A DNA stretch of 64,000 bases from assembly GCF_900114655.1 (NCBI RefSeq), contig NZ_FOTT01000007.1, forward strand, positions 1 through 64,000. Direction: 5' to 3'. Origin of the DNA: Candidatus Frackibacter sp. WG13. Its GTDB lineage: Bacteria > Bacillota > Halanaerobiia > Halobacteroidales > Acetohalobiaceae. Below the pieces are notes generated by a model. It saw only the letters and a list, made by a program, of their open reading frames with translations, had not been told where the DNA came from and searched no databases. Shown here one piece after another: positions 34,595 to 44,915 of the stretch; positions within the stretch are counted from its first letter, which is position 1; every line of letters starts with the position of its first letter. The position numbers and the translations under genes are program-made.

Positions 34595-36271
34595 TCAATT
34601 AACAACTTCCGCTTTAGCATAAGTACGATAAACATCAGTAATCTCTACTTTAATAGTCTCACCTACTAAATGACCACCTTCAATAATATCTATAATAAAA
34701 CCTTCAATCCGAGAAATTCCATCTTGTTTATTCGTTACATGTGTCTCTTCAACATCTACTTTAATTGTTTCACCTACTTCTACCGGTGAAGCTAATTCAG
34801 CTATCTCTTTTCTTGTACCGATATCTACTATCTGAATATCCTCCATATGTAATTCCTCTGAACCTTTAACATAAATATGTCTATCTAATTCTTTTTCTAA
34901 TTCTTTAAGGTTATTTCCTCCTAAGCCAATTAAACGGGAAGCAACCCTTGGATGTACTTCTAATAGTACAGCATCGTCATCATGTTCATTAAAGAGGTGT
35001 CTCAACTTCCGAATTGCCTTCAATGCTACTGTATCCTCAGATAAGACCCTTCCTCGGCCTTCACAGTAAGGACAGGAGGTCTGTAAGAACTCTTCTACTT
35101 CTTCTTTTTCTTTTTTACGTGTCATCTCTACTAGACCTAATTCAGTTAAACCTAAGATCGTCGTCTTCGTCTTATCTTTTGCTAATTCTTCATCTAATAC
35201 AGATACGACTTCTTCTTTATCGGCTGCATTATCCATATCTATAAAGTCAATAATGATAATTCCACCGACATCTCTTAATTTAATCTGACGGGCAATCTCT
35301 TTAGCTGCATCTATATTAGTCTTGAGTACTGTATCTGCTAAATTAGTACTTCCAACATACTTTCCTGTATTCACATCAATGGCCGTTAAAGCTTCCGTTC
35401 GATCAAAGACAATATAACCACCACAGTCTAACCAAACTTTTCTTTGTAAAATTTCATCTATGGATGATTCAAGGCCATAATACTCAAATATCGGTTCATC
35501 CTTATCATATAATTTCACTTTTGACTGCAAGTGTGGTGAAATAAAGCTTAATAATTCTTGAATCTCTTCATACTCTTCTTCATCATCAATTAACATTCGA
35601 CTAATCCTATTAGTAAACTTATCTCTAACTAATTTGTTAACCAGACTCAAATCAGAATGAATTAAAGCCGGAGCACTACTATTATAATAATGATGAATAA
35701 TCTTCTTCCACAACTTAATTAAAAAATCTAAATCATGTTTTAATTCCTCTTTAGACTTATAAGCGGCTGCAGTACGAACAATAACGCCTTTATCATTAGG
35801 CTTGACCTCTTGTGCTATTGACTTTAATCTCTTTCTTTCAGCTTTATCAGTAATCCGTCTTGAAACTCCTACATGATCTACCGATGACATTAAAACTAAA
35901 TATCTACCAGGCAAGTTCAAATCACAAGTAGCTCTAGCCCCTTTCGTCCCTAAAGGTTCCTTGGTAATCTGTACCATAATCTTCTGTCCAGGTTGAACTA
36001 CATCCTGAATCGATAATTTCTTCTTCCTCTTCTCTGAACTCACCAGTGCTAACGCATCACTAACATGCAAGAAAACATTCTTTTCTAAGCCAACATCCAC
36101 AAAAGCAGCCTGCATCCCGGGTAAAACATCAGCTACTCTACCTTTATAGATATTGCCTACTATTATTTCATCATTATCCCTCTCAAAATATATCTCGGAT
36201 AACTCTTTATCTTCTAAAATTGCTACTCTTGTTTCGCGCGAATCAACATCAACTAAAATCTCCTTAACCAT
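34595..36271 (-). CDS. rng: Ribonuclease G/E family endoribonuclease
   Basis: 558 residues. S1 RNA-binding domain at about 36-125 (GNIYKGRVADVLPGMQAAFVD), an RNase H-like region, then the catalytic DNase I-like domain with TAIDVNTGKYVG and IIIIDFIDM carrying the two Asp metal ligands. The Zn-link CPYCEGRG follows, and a small C-terminal domain ends the chain. It cuts single-stranded A/U-rich RNA in rRNA maturation and mRNA decay. It is longer than E. coli RNase G by a C-terminal TRAM-like segment (about 495-555). Confidence 0.93.
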   Translation of the reverse strand: MVKEILVDVDSRETRVAILEDKELSEIYFERDNDEIIVGNIYKGRVADVLPGMQAAFVDVGLEKNVFLHVSDALALVSSEKRKKKLSIQDVVQPGQKIMVQITKEPLGTKGARATCDLNLPGRYLVLMSSVDHVGVSRRITDKAERKRLKSIAQEVKPNDKGVIVRTAAAYKSKEELKHDLDFLIKLWKKIIHHYYNSSAPALIHSDLSLVNKLVRDKFTNRISRMLIDDEEEYEEIQELLSFISPHLQSKVKLYDKDEPIFEYYGLESSIDEILQRKVWLDCGGYIVFDRTEALTAIDVNTGKYVGSTNLADTVLKTNIDAAKEIARQIKLRDVGGIIIIDFIDMDNAADKEEVVSVLDEELAKDKTKTTILGLTELGLVEMTRKKEKEEVEEFLQTSCPYCEGRGRVLSEDTVALKAIRKLRHLFNEHDDDAVLLEVHPRVASRLIGLGGNNLKELEKELDRHIYVKGSEELHMEDIQIVDIGTRKEIAELASPVEVGETIKVDVEETHVTNKQDGISRIEGFIIDIIEGGHLVGETIKVEITDVYRTYAKAEVVN

Positions 36272-36303
36272 AACTTCTCATCTCCCTGTTAAAATTCCAA
36301 CAT

Positions 36304-37023
36304 TTATTCTAAGGCTACTTCAAAAGGAGTAAGTAACTCTTCTTTGCGTTTAACATACATCCCCAAACGATGAACATTAGTTAGATTAAACTCTTCACTG
36401 ATCGGATATCTTTCTTTTAAAGCCTTAACTAACTCTTCCGGTCTTAAGTTACCACTACTTCCGGTTTGAATTAATGTTCTAATAAGAATACTTTCGTCTT
36501 TAACATCTGATAATCCTAATTTAAAAACCATCGGTCGCAAATTAAATTTTCGATCAGATTTATTTCTACGCTTACGTACAACTATAATCTCCTCTTCTTC
36601 CATAAAATCTTGTAGCATCTTTTCTATTTCTTCTTGTTTCACTTCTTCTTTAAGTTGTAGTTTTATTTTATATTCGGCTGCATTAATCTGTGCCATTAAC
36701 GATTTAGTCTGTTGAGGAATCTCTTCTACTTCTAAGACCTTAATTCCTATAGGTAATTCTAGATTTAATTCCTGTTTAAATTTAGCCACTCTATACTTTT
36801 CCTTTAATTCGAAATCGATATATTCACTAGAACTAGTAATCCCTACTGCTAGTGCTGAACCAAATGAAATTAACGGTCGCGGATTATATCCTTGTGAAAA
36901 TCCAATTGGAATTTTCGCTCTTCTTAATGCTCTAGTTAATGTATTCATTAAATCTAAATGTGAAATGAACTTAACCGGATCTCTTTTAGCTAATTTTGCT
37001 CTAATTTTCACTATACTTTTCAC
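36304..37023 (-). CDS. TIGR03936/DUF2344 family protein
   Basis: 239 residues. The N-terminus has the family pattern AKRDPVKFISHLDLMNTLTRALRRAKIP, FSQGYNPRP and SFGSALAVG. These proteins are always paired with, or fused to, a TIGR03960 radical SAM protein; the chemistry is unknown. Its start overlaps the 3' end of the radical SAM gene by 23 nt, and RNase G follows, the order seen in many Firmicutes. Confidence 0.88.
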   Translation of the reverse strand: MKSIVKIRAKLAKRDPVKFISHLDLMNTLTRALRRAKIPIGFSQGYNPRPLISFGSALAVGITSSSEYIDFELKEKYRVAKFKQELNLELPIGIKVLEVEEIPQQTKSLMAQINAAEYKIKLQLKEEVKQEEIEKMLQDFMEEEEIIVVRKRRNKSDRKFNLRPMVFKLGLSDVKDESILIRTLIQTGSSGNLRPEELVKALKERYPISEEFNLTNVHRLGMYVKRKEELLTPFEVALE

Positions 37024-38851
37024 CGCCTATTAAGCATTCATCAATAGCTAAATTCTGTAAGATACCACAGGTAGTACATTTGTCTGATCTGCAATCTGAA
37101 GTCAACTCAGCATCTAATGCCTTCTGATATTCTTCTTTTAAATAATCCTTTGTAACCCCGATATTGATATGATCCCAAGGCAGTCTAGCTCCTAAATCAA
37201 AATTACGATAAGTATAATCGTCTAAAGATAGACCAGATTCATTAAATGCTTTTTGCCACAACTCAATATCAAAGTGTTCAGACCAGCTATCAAACTTACA
37301 GCCTAACTCCCAAGCCTTAAATAACACTTCATTTAACCGGCGGTCTCCTCGGGCAAAAGCTGCTTCTAATAAACTCAAGTTTGGTTCATTCCAGCTTAAC
37401 GATAAACCTTTACCACGAAGATTTTTCTGCAAGTAATTAATCTTATCTTTTATTTCAGTTAATCTATTAAAACTAACCCATTGAAAAGGAGTATGTGGCT
37501 TAGGAACAAAGGTAGAGACACTGACATTCACCTTTATCTTCCCAATCTTTGCTACTTTTTTAGCAAGTGATACTATCCCGGCTAAATCCTCTTCAGTTTC
37601 TGTAGGTAGTCCCAGCATAAAGTACAATTTAACCCTTTGCCACCCAGAATCATAAGCAGCTTGTATAGTCTTTAATAGGTCTTCTTCAGTAACCCCTTTA
37701 TTAATCACATCTCTCAACCGTTGAGTTCCTGCCTCCGGCGCAAAAGTCAAACCTGTTTTACGCACTTTCTGTACTTTTTCTGCTAATTCAATAGAAAATG
37801 AATCAGTCCTTAAAGAAGGCAAACTGATACTAACCCCTAATTTAGAATAATCATCTACCAAATTACTAATCAATTCTTTCACTTGTGAATAATCACTAGT
37901 ACTTAATGAAGTTAAGCTCAATTCTTCATATCCGGTATTATTAATTAAATCAGAGCTTAATTCTTCTAACCGTTCTTGACTCTTTTCTCTCACTGGTCGA
38001 TAGATCATTCCTGCTTGACAGAATCTACAACCTCTAGAACAGCCTCTAGCTACCTCTAAGTTAATGCGGTCGTGGACTATATCCATAAAAGGAACTAAGA
38101 ATTCAGTTGGGTAGTATACTTCATCAAAATCTGTAATTACCTGTTTAAGAATCTCCTCTGGCACTTCATCATTTTCGACCTTTAAGCCTAATACTTCTGT
38201 TTTCCCATAATCTATCTTATAAAATTCTGGAATATAAATACCGGGAATTTGAGCTAACTCTCTTAATAATTGATCTCTTGTAGCTTCTCTATTCTTCCCC
38301 TCTTTGTATCTATCTATCAGTTCCTCAATTAGCTCTTCAGCCTCTCCAACTACTATTAGATCAATGAAGTCTGCTAACGGTTCAGGATTAACTGCACAAG
38401 GACCACCTGCTATTACTAGCGGGTCCTCTTTAGTTCTATCCTTACTCTTTAAAGGAATCTGAGCTAGGTCTAACATATTTAATATATTAGTATAGCTTAA
38501 TTCATATTGTAAAGTGAAACCAACAATATCAAATCTATTTATAGCTTCTTTACTCTCTAAACTGAACAAAGGGATCTTCATCTCACGAATTTTATCTTCT
38601 AAATCAAACCACGGAGCATAAACTCTCTCTGCTACTATATCATCTCTTCTATTAAGCAGATGATATAAGATCTTAATCCCTAAATGCGACATTCCTACTT
38701 CATATCTATCAGGAAAAGCTAAGGCAACACTAACCTTATCTTGACTAAATTCTTTATGAACAGCATTTAATTCATTCCCTAAATATCTAGTAGGCTTACT
38801 AACCTTAGGCAATATCTTTTCTAGTCTCTTCTCTATTTCTTGCCGTTCCAT
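37001..38851 (-). CDS. TIGR03960-type B12-binding/radical SAM protein
   Basis: 616 residues. The N-terminal part (about 40-190) has a B12-binding-like fold (VSVALAFPDRYEVGMSHLGIKILYHLLN). The radical SAM cluster motif CSRGCRFC lies at about residue 270, followed by SLTSLSTSDYSQV and the RTDSFS segment. A C-terminal extension has SDCRSDKCTTCGI (possible second metal site). Substrate unknown; its constant companion is the 239-residue gene overlapping its 3' end. Often annotated near rplU, hinting at RNA or translation, but that is inference. Confidence 0.9.
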   Translation of the reverse strand: MERQEIEKRLEKILPKVSKPTRYLGNELNAVHKEFSQDKVSVALAFPDRYEVGMSHLGIKILYHLLNRRDDIVAERVYAPWFDLEDKIREMKIPLFSLESKEAINRFDIVGFTLQYELSYTNILNMLDLAQIPLKSKDRTKEDPLVIAGGPCAVNPEPLADFIDLIVVGEAEELIEELIDRYKEGKNREATRDQLLRELAQIPGIYIPEFYKIDYGKTEVLGLKVENDEVPEEILKQVITDFDEVYYPTEFLVPFMDIVHDRINLEVARGCSRGCRFCQAGMIYRPVREKSQERLEELSSDLINNTGYEELSLTSLSTSDYSQVKELISNLVDDYSKLGVSISLPSLRTDSFSIELAEKVQKVRKTGLTFAPEAGTQRLRDVINKGVTEEDLLKTIQAAYDSGWQRVKLYFMLGLPTETEEDLAGIVSLAKKVAKIGKIKVNVSVSTFVPKPHTPFQWVSFNRLTEIKDKINYLQKNLRGKGLSLSWNEPNLSLLEAAFARGDRRLNEVLFKAWELGCKFDSWSEHFDIELWQKAFNESGLSLDDYTYRNFDLGARLPWDHINIGVTKDYLKEEYQKALDAELTSDCRSDKCTTCGILQNLAIDECLIGGEKYSEN

Positions 38852-39005
38852 AGTAATTGCTTCCTCCCTAAATGTAAAAAGACTAATTTTTAAGCTTAGT
38901 ATCTATTAATTAAAGATATTTTATTATTTATTTTTTCACTACTATCTGTTTACATTCTAGATTAATTTTGAAAAACCTTTATTTACCACTACATTTACTA
39001 CTACT

Positions 39006-39881
39006 TTAAATCAACTCTTTCATTGATGTATTAATCCCCAAGTCTAACATCCCATTAATTACATCTTCTTCAGTCAAAGTCGCTACTATATCTAAGTCAT
39101 AGTCTAAAATAACTACCGTATGAAAACATCTAGGTTTAAATTTCTCTATAATCTGTTTAATTAATGTATTTTCCATAACTATCAATTCCTGATTCCATAG
39201 GACTCCTTCTTCCCGCAGTCTATCTTCTTTCTGGGTTAAGTATCTTAACATTATGTAAATACTACTGCTGTCTTCTCGACAAGCAGAAATATAGATAAAA
39301 AAAGCAATTATCAATAATAAAATATTAAAATATCCTAGCCATAAACCAATAATAGCTAAAATACCAACAATTAAAGCCAAATATTTACTCAACTTAATTG
39401 CTAGCTTAGTTGCAGACCGAAAACCTAATCTTTTCGTTTTAAACGCTCTAAATATTCTTCCCCCATCCAGTGGTAAAGCGGGCAGTAAATTAAATAAACC
39501 AATAATTAGGTTACACTTAATAAAAAAGATTCCCCAATTAACTGAAAATAGAGAGTATCGCAAACAAATCACCATGCTAATAGCTAAAAACAGATTACAT
39601 AAAGGGCCAGCTAATGCAGTCTTAATCTCTACCTTAGGATTTAGCTCTAAAAGGTCACCATACTTAGCAACGCCCCCAAAAGGTAATAATTCAACTTCAT
39701 CGATAGGAACAGAATTATTTTTAGCTACAACCACATGAGCAAGTTCATGTATAAAAGCAACCCCAAAAGTAATTAATGCTTTATCTAAAAGACGTAAGTA
39801 TCCAAAAATCAAAATCACCAGTAAAAATAACAAGTTTAACTTAAACTTAATCCCTTTGACCTTAATTATATACATTTGCAT
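39006..39881 (-). CDS. M50 family site-2-type metalloprotease, SpoIVFB-like
   Basis: 291 residues with about six hydrophobic segments. Zinc motif HELAH (within FIHELAHVVVA, near residue 44) and the second motif LPLDGGR (near residue 135) are intact. Length and position between the cell-shape genes and the radical SAM gene match SpoIVFB homologues, which cleave membrane-bound pro-sigma-K in sporulating Firmicutes. The C-terminal about 80 residues look like a degenerate CBS-type domain. Whether this organism sporulates is not shown by the window. Confidence 0.85.
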   Translation of the reverse strand: MQMYIIKVKGIKFKLNLLFLLVILIFGYLRLLDKALITFGVAFIHELAHVVVAKNNSVPIDEVELLPFGGVAKYGDLLELNPKVEIKTALAGPLCNLFLAISMVICLRYSLFSVNWGIFFIKCNLIIGLFNLLPALPLDGGRIFRAFKTKRLGFRSATKLAIKLSKYLALIVGILAIIGLWLGYFNILLLIIAFFIYISACREDSSSIYIMLRYLTQKEDRLREEGVLWNQELIVMENTLIKQIIEKFKPRCFHTVVILDYDLDIVATLTEEDVINGMLDLGINTSMKELI

Positions 39882-39941
39882 TCCACCTTAATATACTCAT
39901 TCATTATAAATATATTAAGGTGGGATTTAGGTTATGATACT

Positions 39942-41069
39942 CTAAAAGAGTAATTTCTGCTTACGTACATTCACATTAATAATTAAACTAATAGCTAAGA
40001 TATTAGTTAATAATGAACTACCACCATAACTAACAAAAGGTAATGGGATACCTGTAATCGGCATAATTCCAATTACCATCCCGATATTTTCAAAGATGTG
40101 AAAAAGAAACATAGAAATAACACCCACTACTATTAACTGACCAAAATCATCTCTAGCATCTAAAGCAATCTTTATTGCCCTCCATAATAGAACAAAATAG
40201 CAGATTAAAATCACACTTGCACCTAAAAATCCAAGCTCTTCTCCTAAAACAGAAAAGATAAAATCAGTATGCTTCTCTGGTAAAAAACCTAACTGTGTTT
40301 GAGTACCATCAAAGAGTCCTTTTCCTAATAACCCACCAGAACCAACTGCAATCTTTGATTGAATTATATTATAACCATACCCTAATGGATCTAATTTAGG
40401 ATTCCAGAAGATAATCAATCGCATTAATTGATACTCTTTTAATGGAATCGGAACTCCGAACTGAAAGTGGGCTATTAACATCCCAGCAACTGAAAGGAAA
40501 GCCACTCCTACTATACTAAAATAATACTTGGCATTGGCCCCAGCAATATAAAAAACACCAGCAAAGATTGATAACATCACTAAAGCTGTTCCTAAGTCAT
40601 TCTGTAATAGCACAAGTAACATAAATGGAAGAAAATATAGACAAGCAAAGATAAAATGCTTTAATTCTGTTAACTTCTTTCTACGCTTAGCTAAAAAATC
40701 AGATAAACTAATAATTAATCCTAACTTAACCAATTCAGAAGGCTGAAAGTTAACAGGACCCAATTGCAACCAACTTTTTGAACCAGAAATTTCTGTTCCA
40801 AATATAAGAACACTAATTAGTAGAATAATGCTTCCTACATAAATTACATCAGAATAATCTCTTAGAATACTATAATCAAATCCTAAACTTATAATCAAAA
40901 ATATAATACCTAAGATAGTAGCAATTAACTGTTTAATGACAAACCTATTATTTAAAAAACTATAATCCTGGGTAGCACTATTAATGATAAGTATACCGCT
41001 TGCAATTAAGATAAGCACTGTAATTGGAACTAAATAGTCTAAATTCTGCAACAACCTCCTTGGCCGCAT
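39942..41069 (-). CDS. rodA: RodA/FtsW-type peptidoglycan polymerase (SEDS)
   Basis: 375 residues, ten membrane helices. SEDS hallmarks: GSKSWLQLGPVNFQPSELVK, the catalytic-region Asp in QNDLGTA, FLPEKHTDFIFSVLGEELGF and ITGIPLPFVSYGGSS. It polymerises lipid II during cell elongation with PBP2 and MreBCD, whose genes are just upstream. It follows minE with a terminator between. Confidence 0.93.
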   Translation of the reverse strand: MRPRRLLQNLDYLVPITVLILIASGILIINSATQDYSFLNNRFVIKQLIATILGIIFLIISLGFDYSILRDYSDVIYVGSIILLISVLIFGTEISGSKSWLQLGPVNFQPSELVKLGLIISLSDFLAKRRKKLTELKHFIFACLYFLPFMLLVLLQNDLGTALVMLSIFAGVFYIAGANAKYYFSIVGVAFLSVAGMLIAHFQFGVPIPLKEYQLMRLIIFWNPKLDPLGYGYNIIQSKIAVGSGGLLGKGLFDGTQTQLGFLPEKHTDFIFSVLGEELGFLGASVILICYFVLLWRAIKIALDARDDFGQLIVVGVISMFLFHIFENIGMVIGIMPITGIPLPFVSYGGSSLLTNILAISLIINVNVRKQKLLF

Positions 41070-41145
41070 TAATTCTACCTCCCCTAGATGACCATCTCCA
41101 TTATCAATTATATATTAATTTAATAGAGTAGTCTACCCATTAGGC

Positions 41146-41177
41146 AAAAAATCAGACCAGGTTCCCCTGGTCTGATT
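41146..41177 (-). terminator. Terminator after minE
   Basis: Minus-strand hairpin ATCAGACCAGG/CCTGGTCTGAT followed by TTTTTT directly after the minE stop. Confidence 0.92.
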
Positions 41178-41182
41178 ATAAA

Positions 41183-41455
41183 TTATTTTCTAGCTCTACG
41201 TTTTAATTCCTTAACAGGAATATTAGCTACTAAAGCTAATGCATCATCATCCTGTTCTTGGAAATCTATATCTAATTCATGTCTTTCAACTTCAACATAT
41301 TTAGAAACTACTGTAAGTAACTCCTCTTTCATATTATCTAATAGTTCAGGAGAAATACTGATCCTATCGTGAATTAAAACTAACTTTAAACGTTCTTTAG
41401 CTAAATCTTTACTATTGGCCTCATCACTAAAAAAACTTTTAATCTTGTCTAACAC
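41183..41455 (-). CDS. minE: Cell division topological specificity factor MinE
   Basis: 90 residues. An N-terminal amphipathic segment, the anti-MinCD helix (AKERLKLVLIHDR) and the dimerisation domain (ELDIDFQEQDDDALALVANIPV) are visible. It drives MinD oscillation or displacement from the membrane. Third gene of minC-minD-minE. Confidence 0.95.
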   Translation of the reverse strand: MLDKIKSFFSDEANSKDLAKERLKLVLIHDRISISPELLDNMKEELLTVVSKYVEVERHELDIDFQEQDDDALALVANIPVKELKRRARK

Positions 41456-41476
41456 TAAATATTCCCCCCTCTCAAG

Positions 41477-42268
41477 TTATGCTAGTCCAATCATTCGCTT
41501 AAACTTATTGACCAATCCTTCATCTAAAGACATTAACGGAACCTCTTCTCCTATAATTCTTCTCACAATATTATCAAAAGCTTGACCTGATTTTGCATTA
41601 TTATTTAAGACGATCGGTTCCCCTGTGTTAGTAGATACTACAATCTTCTCATCATCAGGTACTACCCCTAATAATTTGATTGCTAAAATTTCAATCATAT
41701 CATCAATATCCATCATATTGCCTTTCTTAACCATATCCATTCTAATTCGATTAATAATTACTTCTGGCTCTTTAATACCTTCCGCTTCTAACATCCCTAT
41801 TATTCTGTCAGCATCTCTTACAGCAGAAACTTCAGGAGTAGTTACAATAATAGCTCTATCAGCACCAGCAATTGCATTCTTAAAGCCTTGTTCAATTCCT
41901 GCTGGAGAATCAACAATTACATAGTCGAACTCTTCTTTTAATTCAGAACATAATTCAGCCATCTCATCTGGATTAACTGCTGTTTTATCTCTAGTTTGCG
42001 CTGCTGGTAATAAACAGAGACTATTATATCTCTTATCTTTAATTAAGGCCTGCTCTAATCTACAGTTACCTTCCACTACATCAACAATATCATAAACTAT
42101 CCTATTCTCTAACCCCATAACTACATCTAAATTTCTCAAACCAATATCAGCATCTATTAAAGCAACCTTATTGCCTAATTTAGCTAATCCAGTTCCTAAA
42201 TTTGCTGTGGTAGTAGTCTTGCCTACCCCACCTTTACCTGAAGTAATTACTAATACTTTACCGGCCAT
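41477..42268 (-). CDS. minD: Septum site-determining ATPase MinD
   Basis: 263 residues. Deviant Walker A KGGVGKTTTTANLG at residue 11, DADIGLRNLDVVMG, VDSPAGIEQGF, and the C-terminal membrane-targeting amphipathic helix (VNKFKRMIGLA). It recruits MinC to the membrane to block polar division. It lies 21 nt before minE. Confidence 0.97.
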   Translation of the reverse strand: MAGKVLVITSGKGGVGKTTTTANLGTGLAKLGNKVALIDADIGLRNLDVVMGLENRIVYDIVDVVEGNCRLEQALIKDKRYNSLCLLPAAQTRDKTAVNPDEMAELCSELKEEFDYVIVDSPAGIEQGFKNAIAGADRAIIVTTPEVSAVRDADRIIGMLEAEGIKEPEVIINRIRMDMVKKGNMMDIDDMIEILAIKLLGVVPDDEKIVVSTNTGEPIVLNNNAKSGQAFDNIVRRIIGEEVPLMSLDEGLVNKFKRMIGLA

Positions 42269-42295
42269 ATAAACTCCTCCCCTTTTTTAAGCTTA

Positions 42296-42928
42296 TTAAT
42301 TTCTTAAATCCTCAATTAAGATAGTATCATCTTTTACTGAAGCAATTTCTGGGTTATTAGGATGTTTCACCTCACCATCAGGTGCTCTACAAATCTTGTT
42401 ACCAATTCTTAATTGCGTAGGCTGTAAACGAAAAGCAACAATTGTTGCTTCATTGCTTCCATCTACTCCAGCATGAGCAACCCCACGGAAAACACCCATT
42501 ACTACAATATCTCCTTTTGCTACTACCTCTGCTCCAGGATTTACATCACCTATAATTACTATATTCCCATCATACTCAACTGACTGCCCAGAACGCAAAG
42601 TACGATGCAAAAATAAAGTAGATGTTTCAGGTTCATGCTCAATATTTTGAGCTTTATCTTGAAGATTACTTTGCATATCATCTCGAATAATTTCTATGAC
42701 TGACAAACCAGGTAAAGAAGCAAAAGTATCAATTAATACTTCCTTTTCTTCAAAACTTAATTCTCTTCTCCCAACTTCAATTTTAATCTTAGCATTTATA
42801 AAAAAATTTTTAGCCTTAGTCACTTTCTCCTTTAAGTCTTCCACTAAATAATCGAACCTTAAATCCTCATCTAAGGTAATTATTAAATGTCCTGCTTCCC
42901 ACTTAAAGAGAATCCTATCTTTCTGCAT
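42296..42928 (-). CDS. minC: Septum inhibitor MinC
   Basis: 210 residues. A variable N-terminal FtsZ-inhibiting domain (about 1-100) and the C-terminal beta-helix domain with LRSGQSVEYDGNIVIIGDVNPGAEVVAKGDIVVMG and RIGNKICRAP-type repeats that binds MinD. Usual length for Firmicutes MinC. It follows PBP2 and precedes minD. Confidence 0.94.
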   Translation of the reverse strand: MQKDRILFKWEAGHLIITLDEDLRFDYLVEDLKEKVTKAKNFFINAKIKIEVGRRELSFEEKEVLIDTFASLPGLSVIEIIRDDMQSNLQDKAQNIEHEPETSTLFLHRTLRSGQSVEYDGNIVIIGDVNPGAEVVAKGDIVVMGVFRGVAHAGVDGSNEATIVAFRLQPTQLRIGNKICRAPDGEVKHPNNPEIASVKDDTILIEDLRN

Positions 42929-43040
42929 AATCTACTTTCCCCCTGGTCTTAAATCACCATATTAAATCTCTTATATTTAATATTTCGTGAAAAAGTTTAC
43001 ATTCCCTTTTTTTATGCAGGAATTATTTGCTTTTTAGATA

Positions 43041-44915
43041 TTATTCTTCTTTTTCCTCCGATTTCATCTTTGAGTCTAAATAACTACGTAAAATCTTTTT
43101 AGCAATTGGAAGCGTATTACTACTTGAATCACCATATTCTAAAAAAACAGCTATCGCTATCTGCGGATTTGAAGCAGGAGCGTAACCTGCAAACCAGGCA
43201 TGATTATTTTTGCCAGGACCAGTCTGAGCAGTTCCTGTCTTTCCTGCTACCTTAAAATTAAAATCTTCAAATGCTGACCTAGCCGTTCCATAGGTTGTAA
43301 CACCTACCATCCCTCGCTGTAAAATTCTCAAAGTTCTATCTTCCACTGGCAATTTATTAAGAACTTCAGACTTGAAATCCTTGACAATATTACCTTTATA
43401 ATCGATTACTTTATCTACTATCTGTGGTGAATATAAAGTTCCTCCATTCGCAACAGTTGCTACCAAACTGGCTAATTGCACTGGAGTTGTTCTTAAATTC
43501 CCCTGACCAATAGAAAGATTTATAGTATACCCTGGTAACCAAATTTGATTAATTCGTTTATCAAAAGTCTTCTTTCTCCAAGCAGCATCAGGTACTAGAC
43601 CACTTTCTTCATTAGGAAGATCGATACCGGTTTTACTACCTAAACCATATTCCCTAGCATATTTTTGTAATAAACCTTTATCTAACTTATATAATCGATG
43701 ACCTAATTTATAAAAGACCGTATTATTAGAAAAGGCAATTGATTCAATAAAATTAAGAGACCCTTGTCCTCCAGTCCACCAGTTCTCAAACTTTATATTT
43801 CCTACTTTATAATAACCGGGATCATAGAAATGACTTCCTCCAGTTATTCCTAATTCTTCAATTGCTGCTGTCCCTGTAACTAACTTAAAGATTGACCCAG
43901 AAGGTGGAGTACTTCTAATCGCACGATTAAATAAAGGTCGTAGAGGGTTAGTATTTAGAGCACGCCACTTACTAATCGAAATCCCACCGGAAAAATATGA
44001 TAGGTCATATTCAGGAGCACTTGCTAAAGCTAGTACTTCTCCTGTCTTCGGATTCAGCGCAACTACTGCTCCTCCAGTTGGAGGTTGTACACCTTCATTC
44101 ACACTACTACTATCATTCTTCTCTCCTTGTGCCATCTCTTTTCGCAGTCTTTTCAATCCATTCTTTAAATACTTTTCAATAGCCTTTTGTAATTCAAAAT
44201 CTATATTTAATACCAAATCATTACCAGAAATCGGCTGATCAATACCTAAAGTCCGTATCTTCTGCCCTAAACTATTAACTTCAATCTGCTTTCTACCATC
44301 TATTCCTTGTAAGTACTTTTCATATTCTTTTTCTAAACCTGTCTTCCCAACAATATCATTAGCCTCATAACCTAAACTACTAAGTCTTTTTAGCTGTGAA
44401 GCTGATATTTCTCCTACATAGCCTAACATGTGACTACCAAAACTATTATAGACATAATCCCGCACTGGGACTTTATCAATAATTACACCTGGCAATTCAT
44501 TCTTTCTCTCTTCAATTATTACTAGTTCCTTTTGACTGATATCTCTCTTTAAAATAATAGCCTTATTTTTTAACTTATCATTAACCTTTTCTTTCATTTT
44601 TTCAAAATCAATATTTAAAATCTTACTTACTTTCTGTAAAGTTGAGTTTAATTCATCATTAGCTTTTTCAGGAATAATTGAAACAGTATAAGCTAAACGA
44701 TTCGAAATTAAAATCTTACCATTCTGTGCCCTTATCTTCCCTCGTGGAGCTTGAATCTCTCTAATATCAATCCGATTACCGTTTGCCAACTCTTGATATT
44801 TTTCACCTAAGACTACCTGTAAATAAAATAACCTTCCAACCAGAATTATAAATAAAAGAATAATTATCATTCCAAAATATTTTACTCGTTGGTTAAATCT
44901 ATCTTCAACATCCAA
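43041..44915 (-). CDS. mrdA: Penicillin-binding protein 2 (elongation transpeptidase)
   Basis: 624 residues: one N-terminal membrane helix (about 14-32), dimerisation/pedestal domain, then the transpeptidase. Active-site motifs: SxxK as SIFK near residue 341, SNN in FSNNTVFYKLG, and KTGTA near residue 558. It cross-links new peptidoglycan in the side wall with RodA. The mreB-C-D-mrdA-minC-D-E-rodA order is standard for low-GC Gram-positives, but a 204-bp palindrome (44966-45169) separates it from mreD. Confidence 0.96.
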   Translation of the reverse strand: MDVEDRFNQRVKYFGMIIILLFIILVGRLFYLQVVLGEKYQELANGNRIDIREIQAPRGKIRAQNGKILISNRLAYTVSIIPEKANDELNSTLQKVSKILNIDFEKMKEKVNDKLKNKAIILKRDISQKELVIIEERKNELPGVIIDKVPVRDYVYNSFGSHMLGYVGEISASQLKRLSSLGYEANDIVGKTGLEKEYEKYLQGIDGRKQIEVNSLGQKIRTLGIDQPISGNDLVLNIDFELQKAIEKYLKNGLKRLRKEMAQGEKNDSSSVNEGVQPPTGGAVVALNPKTGEVLALASAPEYDLSYFSGGISISKWRALNTNPLRPLFNRAIRSTPPSGSIFKLVTGTAAIEELGITGGSHFYDPGYYKVGNIKFENWWTGGQGSLNFIESIAFSNNTVFYKLGHRLYKLDKGLLQKYAREYGLGSKTGIDLPNEESGLVPDAAWRKKTFDKRINQIWLPGYTINLSIGQGNLRTTPVQLASLVATVANGGTLYSPQIVDKVIDYKGNIVKDFKSEVLNKLPVEDRTLRILQRGMVGVTTYGTARSAFEDFNFKVAGKTGTAQTGPGKNNHAWFAGYAPASNPQIAIAVFLEYGDSSSNTLPIAKKILRSYLDSKMKSEEKEE